The position numbers were made by a program, and so were the translations under genes. The notes beneath the pieces were generated by a model. It was not told the origin of the DNA. It worked only from the letters and a program-made list of their open reading frames with translations, and did not search any database. Of a stretch of DNA of 64,000 bases, positions 54,011 to 64,000 are shown piece by piece. The DNA is from Bacteroidales bacterium (lineage in GTDB: Bacteria > Bacteroidota > Bacteroidia > Bacteroidales > UBA932), in assembly GCA_017534745.1 (NCBI GenBank), contig JAFXVX010000005.1, positions 62,001 through 126,000 of the forward strand, read 5' to 3'. Positions within the stretch are counted from its first letter, which is position 1; each line of letters opens with the position of its first letter.

Positions 54011-55312
54011 TTACTCGGCGGGCTTCTCCTCGGGAGCGGGGGCTGCGGGAGCTTCCGGAGCAGCAGGAGCTGCAGGGGCGGGAGCCGGAGCGGGCTCTGC
54101 AGGAGCTGCAGCGGCTTCGGCGGCTTTCTTCTTCTTGCCATTCATGACGGCGAGATAGATAATGCCGCAGGCCGCGATGAGCAGGAGGATACCGAGAACA
54201 GGACGGTACCAGACCCATGCGATGGCGACGACGATGAGCCACCAGCAGATACCGAGGATCCAGGCGATGATCTTGGCACCGAATCCGACGATGCTTCCGA
54301 GGAACGGAAGGACCTTTGCGAGGTGGGTCAGGATGTCGAATATGTTCTTGAAGCCCCAGACGAGCATGATGAGACCGAGGATACGGATGATCCAGGCCAT
54401 CGTCTTGTTGGCGCTGTGCTCAGCGGTGAACATCTCCTCGACGGAGGCGATGCCGGTCGTGAGGGTCTCGAGGCTGTAGCCGTTCTTGTCAACGAAAGAG
54501 GTGAAGCTGTCACCCTGCACGACTGCGAGGATGGAAACGTCTGAAGGATAGACGGCCTTGAAGGTGATGCGGACATCACCGACCTCAGGGGCGTTGGGGT
54601 TCAGACCGATGTAAAGGGTGTTTCCGCTGACGTGGAAAAGACGGGAACCCTTGGGAACGACCCAATGGTTGAGGAGGTCGTCGTTGAAAGCCTCGACGAA
54701 CTCTTCGCTGCAGTTGGGCTCGATCTCCTTCCAGTCGCTCATCTGGCCGATGAGCTCTGAAGGAAGCCTGTAGGCGCCGAAGGAAACGTTCTCAGCCTGG
54801 AGAGTCTCATCCTCGACATTGTAGAGGACATAGTTGTCGTCCCTCTCGTCAGGATCAGCGAAATTCTTCGAGTCAATCGGACTGCTGACCCAGCCTTTGT
54901 CGTAGGTGTAGGTTGTAGTCGTCTCCTGGCCTCCGCCGACTTTGTCCTTGGTCTCGGTGTGGGAGTGCTCCTGGACCTGATAGAACTCAGCATCCCTTGA
55001 GAGCTTGACGGCCTTGGCCGCGCTCACTCCGAAAACGCCTTCCTGAAGGAAAGATCCTTCCGGAGTGTCGGCGAAACCGGTCGCGTGGACCATCTTGCCG
55101 TTCATCTCAGCGTTGACCGAGGTAATGTCACCAAGCTCGACGCACTCTTTCTGGGCGTGCTTGAGCATTTTTGTTGTCTTGACGGTCCTGCCTTCGTTCC
55201 AGAAGAGGAGGACAGTCGCCGCGATGATGAGGAAGAAACCCATCACCACTCCTGAGAGAGCGTTCTTCAGGCGATCTCCGTAGGAGCTTTTGGTTGTTAC
55301 TGTGTAGGCCAT
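54011..55312 (-). CDS. TMEM43-family membrane protein
   Basis: The protein has 433 residues. The pattern of TMEM43 is visible: a first membrane helix followed by LLFWNEGRTVKTTK, a large extracytoplasmic domain with YQVQEHS and DEDNYVLYNVEDE-like segments, and two or three C-terminal helices (about 305-385). The last 40 residues are an Ala/Pro tail with some Glu and Lys. The function of the bacterial members is unknown. Confidence 0.85.
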   Translation of the reverse strand: MAYTVTTKSSYGDRLKNALSGVVMGFFLIIAATVLLFWNEGRTVKTTKMLKHAQKECVELGDITSVNAEMNGKMVHATGFADTPEGSFLQEGVFGVSAAKAVKLSRDAEFYQVQEHSHTETKDKVGGGQETTTTYTYDKGWVSSPIDSKNFADPDERDDNYVLYNVEDETLQAENVSFGAYRLPSELIGQMSDWKEIEPNCSEEFVEAFNDDLLNHWVVPKGSRLFHVSGNTLYIGLNPNAPEVGDVRITFKAVYPSDVSILAVVQGDSFTSFVDKNGYSLETLTTGIASVEEMFTAEHSANKTMAWIIRILGLIMLVWGFKNIFDILTHLAKVLPFLGSIVGFGAKIIAWILGICWWLIVVAIAWVWYRPVLGILLLIAACGIIYLAVMNGKKKKAAEAAAAPAEPAPAPAPAAPAAPEAPAAPAPEEKPAE

Positions 55313-55396
55313 AAATTTGGGTATTGTGTTAATTAACGTGCTAAGATAATATTTTTTGCTTTACCAGACAACAGAACAAGATAATTTTTTTTTGAT

Positions 55397-55404
55397 TATC
55401 TTTG
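55397..55404 (+). promoter_or_regulatory. -7 box of the capD-gmd-fcl operon
   Basis: TATCTTTG, 24 bases before the ATG at 55429. No convincing -33 at the right distance. Confidence 0.45.
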
Positions 55405-55428
55405 TCAGCTAACCACATTTTTATTGTA

Positions 55429-57339
55429 ATGGCAGAAGAAAAAGTACCCGGATTTCTCCGGAGAATATTCTCTTCGAAGGTCCTTCCTTCGTGGACGATT
55501 CTGATATTCGATATCTTTATCGTTGCGGTATCGGTCCTTATCGGCTACCTGATAAGGACGGATTTCAGTTTCGTCATGGGCCAGAGGGGCATGATGTGGG
55601 CGTCCGTCGGCGTGATAGTGGCGGTGGACGTCATTTATTTCAGGGTTTTCAGGACATATTCGAACGTTCTCAGGCTCTCCTCCTTCGTGGACCTGATGAA
55701 CCTGTTCGCCGCGCAGTCGCTCTCCATGCTGACCGTCCTGGTGGCGGACATTACCATCCAGTACACCCTCAACATTCAGATAGTCCCGGTCTCGGTGCTG
55801 GTAATTTCGTATCTGGTTTGCTTCGTACTGATGGTGACGATGAGGCTCATTATCAAATCGCTCTACGACGAGCTCAGTCACTCCAGTTCTGAAAGGCTCC
55901 CCGTCTTCGTGTACGGGACAAGGGGAGGCGGAGCGGCTCTGGCGAAGTCCCTTCCGCTCAACTCGGACCACAATTTCACCCTCAAAGGCTTTATCTCGGA
56001 CGACCCTTCGATGGCCGGCAAGGTGCTTCTGGGGGCGAATGTCTATCTCAACAACGCTGACATCGCAGAACACCTCCGCGAAAAGAAAGTCCGCGCCGTC
56101 ATCGTCATCCCCGACAAGATGGAAGCCCTCCACGAGACCGGCCTCGCCGACATCCTCCTGAAGGAGAACATACGCCTCTATGTCGCCAAACAGATATCCG
56201 ACAGTTCTTCGACGGAAGACGGATTCTCCGGCGAAATCAAGGCCGTCGATATTGAAGACCTTCTTATGAGAGACCCCATCCAGATCGACATGGACGCCAT
56301 AAGGAAGCACCTGGAGGGCAAACGGGTCCTTATAACGGGCGCCGCCGGCTCCATCGGCAGCGAGATTATGAGGCAGGTCGCATCATTCAACCCCTACCAG
56401 CTCATCCTCGTGGACCAGGCCGAGACTCCGCTCCACGACATCCGTCTTGAGCTGGAGAACAACTGGCGCAACATAGACGCCCCAACCGTCGTCGCCGATA
56501 TATCCAGCCGCGACAGGATGGAGCAGATTTTCAATGAATACCGTCCTGAGTTCGTGTTCCACGCCGCGGCCTACAAGCACGTCCCGATGATGGAGGACAA
56601 CGTCTCCGAGTCCATCCAGAACAACGTCCTCGGGACCAAGGTCCTCGCAGACCTGTCGGTCAAATACGGAGTGAAGAAATTCGTCATGATCTCGACGGAC
56701 AAGGCCGTCAATCCTTCCAACGTCATGGGCTGTTCGAAGCGTATATGCGAGATCTACGTCCAGTCGCTGGCCAAAAAGATTGCCTCCGAGGAAGGCTCGA
56801 CGCAGTTCATCACTACCCGTTTCGGCAATGTCCTCGGATCCAACGGCAGCGTCATCCCGCTGTTCCGCAAGCAGATTGAAGCCGGCGGCCCCGTCACGGT
56901 GACCCACCCCGACATTATCCGCTACTTCATGACCATCCCGGAGGCCTGCCGCCTCGTTCTCGAGGCAGGAAGCATGGGCCAGGGAGGAGAGATCTACATC
57001 TTCGACATGGGAGAGCCCGTGAAGATAGTCGACCTTGCAAAGAAGATGATAACCCTTTCCGGAAGGACCGGCGTCAAGATAGAGTTTACAGGGCTCCGCC
57101 ACGGAGAAAAGCTCTACGAAGAGCTTCTTGCAACTTCCGAGAACACTACCGCTACTTCCCACGACAAGATTATGATAGCGAAGGTCCGCGAATACGATTT
57201 CGACGAGGTTTCAAAGCGCATAGAAGGACTTATCAGGGCAAGCTACGATTTCGACGAGATGAAGACCGTCGCCCTGATGAAGGACATCGTTCCTGAGTTC
57301 AAGAGCCTGAATTCAAGATTTTCAAAACTGGATAAATGA
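55429..57339 (+). CDS. CapD-like NDP-sugar dehydratase/epimerase, membrane-anchored
   Basis: The protein has 636 residues. Four N-terminal membrane helices (about 22-140) are followed by a Rossmann-like CoA-binding domain (about 145-290) and an SDR domain with [28 protein letters not shown] and [17 protein letters not shown]. This is the WbpM/CapD type, a UDP-GlcNAc 4,6-dehydratase for surface polysaccharide. The start MAEEKVPGF at 55429 is used. Confidence 0.88.
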   Translation: MAEEKVPGFLRRIFSSKVLPSWTILIFDIFIVAVSVLIGYLIRTDFSFVMGQRGMMWASVGVIVAVDVIYFRVFRTYSNVLRLSSFVDLMNLFAAQSLSMLTVLVADITIQYTLNIQIVPVSVLVISYLVCFVLMVTMRLIIKSLYDELSHSSSERLPVFVYGTRGGGAALAKSLPLNSDHNFTLKGFISDDPSMAGKVLLGANVYLNNADIAEHLREKKVRAVIVIPDKMEALHETGLADILLKENIRLYVAKQISDSSSTEDGFSGEIKAVDIEDLLMRDPIQIDMDAIRKHLEGKRVLITGAAGSIGSEIMRQVASFNPYQLILVDQAETPLHDIRLELENNWRNIDAPTVVADISSRDRMEQIFNEYRPEFVFHAAAYKHVPMMEDNVSESIQNNVLGTKVLADLSVKYGVKKFVMISTDKAVNPSNVMGCSKRICEIYVQSLAKKIASEEGSTQFITTRFGNVLGSNGSVIPLFRKQIEAGGPVTVTHPDIIRYFMTIPEACRLVLEAGSMGQGGEIYIFDMGEPVKIVDLAKKMITLSGRTGVKIEFTGLRHGEKLYEELLATSENTTATSHDKIMIAKVREYDFDEVSKRIEGLIRASYDFDEMKTVALMKDIVPEFKSLNSRFSKLDK

Positions 57340-58397
57340 AAAAAGCCCTTATTACCGGAATCACCGGCCAGGATGGTTCGTTCCTCGCCGAATTCCTGAT
57401 TGAGAAAGGATATGAGGTCCACGGCATTATCCGCCGCAGCTCCTCTTTCAACACCGGCCGTATCGAGCACCTTTATCTGGACGAATGGGTGAGGGACATG
57501 AAAAAGACCCGCCTCGTCAACCTCCACTGGGGAGACATGACGGATTCCAGTTCGCTGGTGAAAATCGTGTCCGAAGTGAAGCCGGACGAGATCTACAATC
57601 TCGCGGCCCAGAGCCACGTCAAGGTATCCTTCGACGTGCCTGAATTCACGGCCGACACAGACGCCAACGGCGTGCTCCGCCTCCTCGAGGCGGTCCGCAC
57701 GGCCGGCATTGCCGACACCTGCCGTATCTACCAGGCCTCCACGTCGGAGCTCTTCGGCAAGGTCGTCGAGATCCCGCAGAAGGAGACTACCCCGTTCTAT
57801 CCGAGGTCCCCGTACGGCGTCGCCAAGCTCTACGCCTACTGGATAATAAAGAACTACCGCGAGAGCTACGGAATGTACCTTTCCAACGGCATTCTGTTCA
57901 ATCACGAATCGGAGCGCCGCGGCGAGACATTCGTTACGAGAAAGATCACCCTTGCCGCCGCACGCATTGCGGCCGGCCACCAGGACAAACTATACCTTGG
58001 CAACCTCGACGCTCTCCGCGACTGGGGTTACGCGCGCGATTATGTAGAATGTATGTGGCTCATCCTCCAGCAGGAGAAGCCGGACGATTACGTCATCGCG
58101 ACCGGCGAGTGCCACTCCGTCAGGGAGTTCTGCACCCTCGCCTTCGCCGAGGCCGGTATTAAGCTCCACTGGGAAGGAAAGGGTCTCGAAGAGAAGGGTA
58201 TCGCTGAAGACGGCCGGGTACTGGTGGAGGTGGATCCGAAATATTTCCGTCCGGCGGAAGTGGACCAGCTTCTCGGAGACCCTTCGAAAGCTGTCCGCGA
58301 GCTCGGCTGGAATCCCCGCAAGACCTCTTTCGAGGACCTCGTGAAGATAATGGTCCGCCACGACCAGGAGAAAGTAAGGAAGCTCTATGCTCGATAA
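57336..58397 (+). CDS. gmd: GDP-mannose 4,6-dehydratase
   Basis: The protein has 353 residues. It makes GDP-4-keto-6-deoxymannose. NADP site [27 protein letters not shown], active-site region [10 protein letters not shown] and [13 protein letters not shown] with the Tyr-x3-Lys pair, and [11 protein letters not shown]. It overlaps both neighbours (ATGA with the CapD-like gene, 11 bases with fcl). Confidence 0.96.
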   Translation: MKKALITGITGQDGSFLAEFLIEKGYEVHGIIRRSSSFNTGRIEHLYLDEWVRDMKKTRLVNLHWGDMTDSSSLVKIVSEVKPDEIYNLAAQSHVKVSFDVPEFTADTDANGVLRLLEAVRTAGIADTCRIYQASTSELFGKVVEIPQKETTPFYPRSPYGVAKLYAYWIIKNYRESYGMYLSNGILFNHESERRGETFVTRKITLAAARIAAGHQDKLYLGNLDALRDWGYARDYVECMWLILQQEKPDDYVIATGECHSVREFCTLAFAEAGIKLHWEGKGLEEKGIAEDGRVLVEVDPKYFRPAEVDQLLGDPSKAVRELGWNPRKTSFEDLVKIMVRHDQEKVRKLYAR

Positions 58398-59484
58398 AAG
58401 CGCAAAGATTTACGTCGCCGGCCACAGGGGACTTGTCGGTTCGGCTATATGGAACAACCTCATTTCCAGAGGATACACCAACCTGGTCGGCAGGACCCAC
58501 GCCGAGCTTGACCTGCTCGACGGGGCAGCGGTCCGAGCCTTTTTCGACGAGGAGAAGCCGGACGCCGTCGTCCTCGCCGCCGCCTTTGTTGGCGGCATTA
58601 TGGCCAACCTCCGCTACAGGGCCGATTTCATCTGGCGCAACCTTCAGATCCAGCAGAACGTCATCGGCGAGAGCTACGCCCACGGAGTCAAAAAACTCCT
58701 CTTCCTCGGCTCTACCTGCATCTATCCGCGTGAAGCCCCCCAGCCGATGAAGGAGGACTGCCTCCTCACCTCCCCGCTGGAGTACACCAACGAGCCCTAT
58801 GCGATTGCAAAGATCGCCGGGCTAAAGCTCTGCGAGAGTTTTTCAATTCAATACGGCTGTAACTATATCGCCGTGATGCCGACCAATCTATACGGCCCGC
58901 GCGACAATTTCCACCTGGAAAAGAGCCACGTCCTTCCGGCGATGCTAAGGAAATTCTACCTGGCATCCCGCCTCGAAAAAGGCGACTGGGAGGCTGTCCG
59001 CAGGGATCTTACCCTCCGCCCCGTCGAGGGCGTGGACGGGATCGCTTCCGAGCAGGAAATACTCGACATCCTTGCAAAGTACGGCGTTAAGCCGGAGTCC
59101 GTAACCCTCTGGGGCACAGGCTCTCCAATGAGGGAATTCCTCTGGAGCGAAGAGATGGCGGACGCCAGCGTCCATGTGCTCCTCAACGTCGATTTCAAGG
59201 ATGTCGCGGCCGGGGCGAAGATCAATGCCGACGGCATCCCCGAGGTACGCAACTGCCACATCAACGTCGGCACCGGCGAAGAGATAAGCATAAAGGAGCT
59301 TGCCCTCAAGGTAAAAGCCGTGACAGGCTTCGAAGGAGCCCTCCTCTGGGACTCCTCCAAGCCCGACGGCACCCTCCGTAAGCTCACTGACGTCTCCAAG
59401 CTCCACTCCCTCGGCTGGCACCACCGCATCGGCATCGACGAGGGTATATCCCGTCTCTACAAATGGTATCTTGAGGAGAGATAG
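58387..59484 (+). CDS. fcl: GDP-L-fucose synthase
   Basis: The protein has 365 residues. It epimerises and reduces the Gmd product to GDP-L-fucose. NADP loop [56 protein letters not shown] with the Tyr-x3-Lys pair. With Gmd and the nearby ManC, the whole route from mannose-1-phosphate to GDP-fucose is in this window. Confidence 0.96.
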   Translation: MLDKSAKIYVAGHRGLVGSAIWNNLISRGYTNLVGRTHAELDLLDGAAVRAFFDEEKPDAVVLAAAFVGGIMANLRYRADFIWRNLQIQQNVIGESYAHGVKKLLFLGSTCIYPREAPQPMKEDCLLTSPLEYTNEPYAIAKIAGLKLCESFSIQYGCNYIAVMPTNLYGPRDNFHLEKSHVLPAMLRKFYLASRLEKGDWEAVRRDLTLRPVEGVDGIASEQEILDILAKYGVKPESVTLWGTGSPMREFLWSEEMADASVHVLLNVDFKDVAAGAKINADGIPEVRNCHINVGTGEEISIKELALKVKAVTGFEGALLWDSSKPDGTLRKLTDVSKLHSLGWHHRIGIDEGISRLYKWYLEER

Positions 59485-59488
59485 CAAT

Positions 59489-61024
59489 TTGAAGGAATTT
59501 GAGTTAGCAGTAAAGATTGGAAAGGAGCTTCCGGAGGGGGAGCTTCGGGCGGCGGCGGCGAAGGCGCTGGGGGTGAAGGCGGAAAAGGTGGCTGCCGCGG
59601 TTGTCGTGAAGCGTTCGCTGGATGCGCGGCAGGAGATTCTATGGCGGCTGCGCGTGCAGGCTTACCGCGATGGAGAATCGCCGGAACCATACACCCTTGC
59701 CGAGGATCAGGATGTCCACGGCGCCGAGCCGGTGATCGTCATCGGAGCCGGTCCTGCGGGGCTTTTCGCTTCGCTCAAACTTCTGCAAAGGGGCTTCAGG
59801 CCAGTCATCCTTGAGCGCGGCAAAGACGTCCACCGCAGGAAGACCGATATGGCCAGGCTCTCCACCGAGGGGATCGTCAATCCAGATTCCAACTACTGCT
59901 ACGGGGAAGGCGGAGCCGGCGCATTTTCAGACGGGAAACTCTACACCCGCTCGACAAAGCGTGGCGATGTCCGGGAGGTGCTCCACCAGCTTGTCCGTTT
60001 CGGCGCCGATCCCTCGATACTGATTGATGCACACCCGCATATAGGCACCGACAGGCTCCCGGTCATAGTGGAAGCGATACGTCTTCATATCGAAAAGCTG
60101 GGCGGCGAGTATCATTTCGACAGCAGGGTAAGCGATATTGTCCGGACTGATGGCGGCTTTGAAGTCAAAGCCGGAGACAAAGTTTTCCGTGCGCGCAAGG
60201 TCATCCTTGCGACTGGCCATTCGGCAAGGGACATATACGAGATTTTTGAGCGGAACGGATGGGCCCTTGAGGCCAAGGGGTTCGCCCTCGGCGTCAGGGT
60301 CGAGCACCCTCAGTGGCTCATCAACAATATCCGCTATCACGGTAAATACCAGCCGTTTATGCCGACGGCGGAATACTCCTTCGTCCAGCAGGTGGACGGC
60401 CGCGGAGTGTTCTCTTTCTGCATGTGCCCGGGCGGCATACTCGTACCCTCCCCCACCGAAGAAGGCACCATTGTCCTCAACGGGATGTCCAACTCTGCCC
60501 GCAACTCTAAATGGGCCAATGCCGGAGTAGTAGTGCAGATAGAGCCGGGCGACCAGCCGGCAGGATACACCGGCCCGTTCGCCCTAATGGATTTCCAGAG
60601 GGATGTCGAGAGAAAAATGTTCGAATGGGCAAACGGCCACGGCGCGAGGCATCCCCTCGCCGCCCCGGCCCAGCGCATGAAAGATTTCTGCAGGGGCATT
60701 GTATCGACAGATCTTCCCAAGACCTCATATCACCCGGGAGCCCTCTCATCGCCCCTGCACGAGCTCCTTCCGGAGCACGTCGCTTCGAGGCTACGCAGAG
60801 TATTTCCCATGGTGGAACGGCAGATGAGGGGCTACTACACCAACGACGCCCTCCTTCTCGGCGTCGAGTCGAGGACTTCATCCCCTGTGCGCCTCCCGAG
60901 AGACCCGGAGACTCTCGAGCACGTCAGCGTCCCCGGCCTCTACCCCGCCGGTGAAGGCGCGGGCTACGCCGGAGGCATCGTTTCCTCCGCCCTCGACGGC
61001 ATCTCCTGCGCCGAAAAGATCTGA
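59489..61024 (+). CDS. FAD-dependent oxidoreductase (COG2509-like)
   Basis: The protein has 511 residues. About 80 N-terminal residues precede an FAD-binding GxGxxG loop (VIVIGAGPAGLFASLKLL) and a second dinucleotide part; YGEGGAGAFSDGKLYTRSTK and YPAGEGAGYAGGIVSSALDG are family marks. The reaction is unknown. The start is inferred: no ATG exists at the front, and TTG at 59489 has GAGGAGAG eight bases before it, inside the end of fcl. An earlier in-frame TTG (59471) is less likely. Confidence 0.8.
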   Translation: MKEFELAVKIGKELPEGELRAAAAKALGVKAEKVAAAVVVKRSLDARQEILWRLRVQAYRDGESPEPYTLAEDQDVHGAEPVIVIGAGPAGLFASLKLLQRGFRPVILERGKDVHRRKTDMARLSTEGIVNPDSNYCYGEGGAGAFSDGKLYTRSTKRGDVREVLHQLVRFGADPSILIDAHPHIGTDRLPVIVEAIRLHIEKLGGEYHFDSRVSDIVRTDGGFEVKAGDKVFRARKVILATGHSARDIYEIFERNGWALEAKGFALGVRVEHPQWLINNIRYHGKYQPFMPTAEYSFVQQVDGRGVFSFCMCPGGILVPSPTEEGTIVLNGMSNSARNSKWANAGVVVQIEPGDQPAGYTGPFALMDFQRDVERKMFEWANGHGARHPLAAPAQRMKDFCRGIVSTDLPKTSYHPGALSSPLHELLPEHVASRLRRVFPMVERQMRGYYTNDALLLGVESRTSSPVRLPRDPETLEHVSVPGLYPAGEGAGYAGGIVSSALDGISCAEKI

Positions 61025-61034
61025 AACTCAGATA

Positions 61035-62654
61035 TTAACCCACCGCGATAGGCTGGAAGGCGATGCTGGTGACTTTGGCGCCGGCAGAACGGGGTTTCGG
61101 GTCGTCGGTGTAGAAGACGACTTCGTCCGAGCAGTATTCAAGGGTAAGTCGGATGCCGGGACGGTCGCCGTAGTCGAGCCACTCGGCGGTGCCGTGGTAA
61201 TCCTCAAACACGTCGGAAGGATGCTCAAGGATGTCTTTCATCTTAGAGCCGACTCCGAAGCCGCCGCTGGTCTTGTACTCCGGCGAGAAGAGTTCGAGGT
61301 CGAAGATTGAGCCGTCGTAATCAAGGACGCCGAGCCTGACGACGAGCTTTCCGTCCTTGGAAATCTCGACGTGCTTGCTCAGTCCGGTGTAATCATCTTC
61401 ATCCACGACAGTCTTGATGTCGTAGCCGGGAATCTGGCCGGGCTTCGGAGGCTCCAGGCCTATGCCGATTATCATACCGCCAAAGCCCATCGAGCCGTAG
61501 ATAACCCTGTCGGAAGTCTCCTGCCGGACAAACTTGCTTCCGTTCCAGTCACACACGACATAAGAGTCAAATTCCCAGGAAACATCATCATAGACAGGAT
61601 AGAAGCGGAGGTTATCCGTACTGAGGCTGCACTCGGTGCGGTACTCGTTGTCAAGAAGATAGGTCCCGTCGGGCATCAAAGCGTCCGGCCAGGTGAGAAG
61701 CGGCTTGTCGAAATCCTTCCTCGAGCACTCTTCGCAGGGGAGTTTAGTCTCCTTGAGGCTCCTGTCTGCAGGATTGTAATTGTAGGCCTTCAGGGCAAGG
61801 GCGTGCCTTTCACCGTCAGCGCTGGTGTCGCCCGCACGGAAGACGCAGAGCCATTCATCTTTACCATTATACTTATATAGGGCGCATTCGCAGAAGAAAG
61901 TGCTCTTGCCATTGAAGCCGCCGTAGGTGAGGAAGAACTCTGTGTTGTAGCCATATCGGTTCTCCTCTTCCTCGAAAATGGGAGGCGTGTAAAACGCGGC
62001 GCGGCGGGTCTTGAGGGATATGTCCTCGTCAGGAAGTTCCTCGGGGAAATCGCTCTCAGGGATGAGGCAGTAGGCATCCATCAGGTACTCGGGATCCATT
62101 ATAAAGGTTTCCCCGTTCCATGTGGCGTGGCCAAGGAAGAACTCGAAGCCTTCCCTCAGCTCGATGCCGTCCTCAAGCGCATACCAGTGATCGACTCCCT
62201 CAAGGAATGACGGTGCAGCCGCCGGCGTCATCTCGCCGGTGTCGATGTGATAGGTAAAGAAGTTGACCTCGAGGTCGGGATAGATATCGATGCCCAGATT
62301 ATCCATATACTGGATCACGAACACCCTTTTCCCGTCGGAGTACGGATACACCACAATCATTGCCCCTTCCCAGGGAATATCGTCGGAGAAAACTACCCTG
62401 CTCAGGGTATTCTTACCCGGTTGCGGTCCCTCTCCCTCGCACTCACAGTAGTCCTCCTCTTCTTCATCATGCTTAGGCTCAACCTTCAGCGCTTCCCTCT
62501 GCTCCGCCGTCGCCATATGCTCCGGCATATATTCCGCAGGCACCGCCATGAACACCTTCCACATAAGTTCTTCTGAAATCTCCCCCTTCTTACTTCCAAA
62601 ATTACACGCCGCCACTAATAAAACAGCAGCTAATATGACCAATAACTTTTTCAT
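61035..62654 (-). CDS. Hypothetical lipoprotein
   Basis: The protein has 539 residues. MKKLLVILAAVLLVAAC is a lipoprotein signal. The mature part has an early acidic stretch (KHDEEEEDYCECEGEGPQPG) and beta-rich sequence with paired cysteines (LPCEECSRKDF). No named domain is recognised. Its start codon overlaps the manC stop (ATGA), so the two are co-translated although no functional link is obvious. Confidence 0.7.
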   Translation of the reverse strand: MKKLLVILAAVLLVAACNFGSKKGEISEELMWKVFMAVPAEYMPEHMATAEQREALKVEPKHDEEEEDYCECEGEGPQPGKNTLSRVVFSDDIPWEGAMIVVYPYSDGKRVFVIQYMDNLGIDIYPDLEVNFFTYHIDTGEMTPAAAPSFLEGVDHWYALEDGIELREGFEFFLGHATWNGETFIMDPEYLMDAYCLIPESDFPEELPDEDISLKTRRAAFYTPPIFEEEENRYGYNTEFFLTYGGFNGKSTFFCECALYKYNGKDEWLCVFRAGDTSADGERHALALKAYNYNPADRSLKETKLPCEECSRKDFDKPLLTWPDALMPDGTYLLDNEYRTECSLSTDNLRFYPVYDDVSWEFDSYVVCDWNGSKFVRQETSDRVIYGSMGFGGMIIGIGLEPPKPGQIPGYDIKTVVDEDDYTGLSKHVEISKDGKLVVRLGVLDYDGSIFDLELFSPEYKTSGGFGVGSKMKDILEHPSDVFEDYHGTAEWLDYGDRPGIRLTLEYCSDEVVFYTDDPKPRSAGAKVTSIAFQPIAVG

Positions 62655-63706
62655 GACTGACTGTATGTTTTAATATTTTGTTCATCGATGAGGGGGCAGA
62701 AGAGGAGACCGCCGGAGGGAGACTCGCAGACGATGGCGTCGTGGAGGTCGGAGAGGACGGTCTTTTTGCCGGAGGGGACGTGGACGACGCAGCCGGTGCA
62801 GCCGAAGAGGCGGACACCGTCGCCAACGACGGCGTTGCCGTCGGCGTCCTGCGCCATGTGCTCCCTGACGGAGCTCCAGCCGCCGAGGTCGCTCCAGCCG
62901 AGCTCTGCGGCTATAGTCTTGATATTCTGCGATTTCTCCATTACGGCGTAGTCGATGGAAATCTTCTCGCATGTGGGGAAATACTTCTGGAGGGCTTCCC
63001 TTTCGCCGAGAGTGTAGAAACTGGGGGCAATCTTATCCATCACCTCCATCACCTTGGGAGCATAGGTAGTGAGCTCGGAAATAATCGTTGAAACGTTCCA
63101 GACGAAAATCCCGGCGTTCCAGAAGAAACTGCCGTCGGCGACATATTTCTTTGCCGTCCAGATGTCCGGCTTCTCGCGGAACTCGGAGACGGGGATAACC
63201 TTCTCCCTTTCATTTGAGGATGCATGGATATAGCCGTAGCCGGTCTCGGGACGGGTCGGGGTTATGCCGACCGTCACGATGGAGGAGGAATGCTCCGTCT
63301 CCTTGAGAGCCTTTGAGATGACCTCCACGAAGAGCTCCTTCTTCGTCACGATGGCGTCTGACGGAGTCACGACAATGTTGGCCTCAGGGTAGCGGAGGGC
63401 TATCTTCCGGCACGCGTACGCAATGCACGGGGCAGTATTCCTCGCTTCCGGCTCCAGGAGGATATGCTCTATCGGAAGCTCCGGGAGATGCGCCGCGACG
63501 AACTTTGCGTATCTCTCCCCTGTTACGACCCAGAAATTCTCAATCGGGGCGAGGGGGAGGAAACGCTCGACGGTGAGCCTGAGAAGGCTCTTGCCGAGAC
63601 CGAGGAGATCGATGAACTGCTTAGGCTGCTCCGGGGTGGAAAGGGGCCAAAGGCGGCTTCCGATGCCGCCGGCCATGATGACGATATGGGTATTCTTTCT
63701 GCTCAT
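62651..63706 (-). CDS. manC: Mannose-1-phosphate guanylyltransferase
   Basis: The protein has 351 residues. It makes GDP-mannose from mannose-1-phosphate and GTP. Nucleotide loop IMAGGIGSRLWPLSTPEQPKQF, VTPSDAIV and the FREKPD motif are clear. It lacks the C-terminal phosphomannose isomerase domain of the two-domain form. It feeds the Gmd-Fcl pathway encoded nearby on the other strand. Confidence 0.94.
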   Translation of the reverse strand: MSRKNTHIVIMAGGIGSRLWPLSTPEQPKQFIDLLGLGKSLLRLTVERFLPLAPIENFWVVTGERYAKFVAAHLPELPIEHILLEPEARNTAPCIAYACRKIALRYPEANIVVTPSDAIVTKKELFVEVISKALKETEHSSSIVTVGITPTRPETGYGYIHASSNEREKVIPVSEFREKPDIWTAKKYVADGSFFWNAGIFVWNVSTIISELTTYAPKVMEVMDKIAPSFYTLGEREALQKYFPTCEKISIDYAVMEKSQNIKTIAAELGWSDLGGWSSVREHMAQDADGNAVVGDGVRLFGCTGCVVHVPSGKKTVLSDLHDAIVCESPSGGLLFCPLIDEQNIKTYSQS

Positions 63707-63711
63707 AGGCG

Positions 63712-64000
63712 TTACTCTGTCTGTGCAAGACGCTTTTCCCTGGCGCGGGCTCCGGCTGCGGAAAGCAGGATGCCCGCTTCGAAAAGGAGATACAGCGGCA
63801 GGAACACAACCATAAGGGTAAACGGATCGCCCGTCGGAGTGATGACTGCCGCAAGGATAAGGAGGATCACGATGGCGTGGCGGCGGTACTTGCGGAGAAG
63901 GGCCGGAGTGACCGCTCCTATCCGGGACAGGAGCCAGGTCAGCAGCGGGATTTCGAAAAGCACGCCCATGAGGAATGTCATCGTGAAGAAATTGTGCATG
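63712..64000 (-). CDS. tatC: Sec-independent protein translocase TatC, C-terminal part (cut by window end)
   Basis: The last 95 residues are visible: FLMGVLFEIPLLTWLLSRIG, then RKYRRHAIVILLILAAVITP and a last membrane segment with FLPLYLLFEAGILL. These are the final three helices of TatC, with the F-E-P motif of the family. The N-terminus lies beyond base 64000. It is five bases upstream of manC. Confidence 0.9.
   Translation of the reverse strand, partial: MHNFFTMTFLMGVLFEIPLLTWLLSRIGAVTPALLRKYRRHAIVILLILAAVITPTGDPFTLMVVFLPLYLLFEAGILLSAAGARAREKRLAQTE

Overview
The window looks like a chromosomal segment of a fairly GC-rich member of the Bacteroidota, most likely order Bacteroidales. The signs are promoters of the TTTG-N19/20-TAnnTTTG type in most intergenic gaps, an archaeal-type prolyl-tRNA synthetase, a small histone-H1-like protein, DUF3078, FadL-like and DUF4988/BspA-type surface proteins, a short SRP RNA and weak Shine-Dalgarno sequences. 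Genes are dense, often with ATGA overlaps. No tRNA, rRNA, CRISPR array, prophage or insertion sequence was found. The window starts inside an outer-membrane protein gene and ends inside tatC.

Region by region. 1-1.5 kb: the end of an outer-membrane protein, then two copies of a repeat that flank a lone hicB, with an orphan promoter and a structured stretch between them. 1.5-9.2 kb: a HAMP-like membrane protein, trkH, a RecD-like helicase and a DPP-IV-like peptidase in one operon, then a convergent xerD and a clostripain-like lipoprotein. 9.2-16 kb: rplY-pth behind a structured leader, a 57-residue histone-like gene, a tandem DUF2207 protein, and an M6 protease with a small lipoprotein. 16-29 kb: hisS-capA-tpiA and sppA from overlapping divergent promoters, then tilS, a DUF3078 protein, proS, a Tyr/Gly/Ser-rich exported protein and a FadL-like protein.

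28.9-36.9 kb is visibly AT-richer (19 of 60 bases are G/C at 31681-31740, against 39 of 60 at 3961-4020) and looks acquired. Four minus-strand genes lie between one promoter (about 35970-36000) and one terminator (28896-28938): a coiled-coil/LRR surface lipoprotein, a SIR2-like NADase candidate, a six-repeat surface lipoprotein and a 42-residue membrane peptide. A HigBA-like toxin-antitoxin pair sits beside them. This operon is the best candidate for an undescribed system.

36.9-64 kb is core genome again: rimP-nusA-infB; lpxD and lpxC-lpxA-wbqC; a run from hpf and holA through an ABC exporter to a 5'-nucleotidase split over two genes; SRP RNA; cdd; an HsdR_N-like protein, a CCA-adding enzyme and a second Xer recombinase; a TMEM43-like protein; then CapD-like, Gmd, Fcl and ManC enzymes for GDP-fucose and surface polysaccharide, and tatC.

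Other notable points are infB carrying three in-frame copies of a REP-like palindrome in its disordered N-terminal region, lpxC lacking the FabZ half usual in this phylum, and several genes whose start codon lies only 6-8 bases after the -7 box, which predicts leaderless mRNAs.
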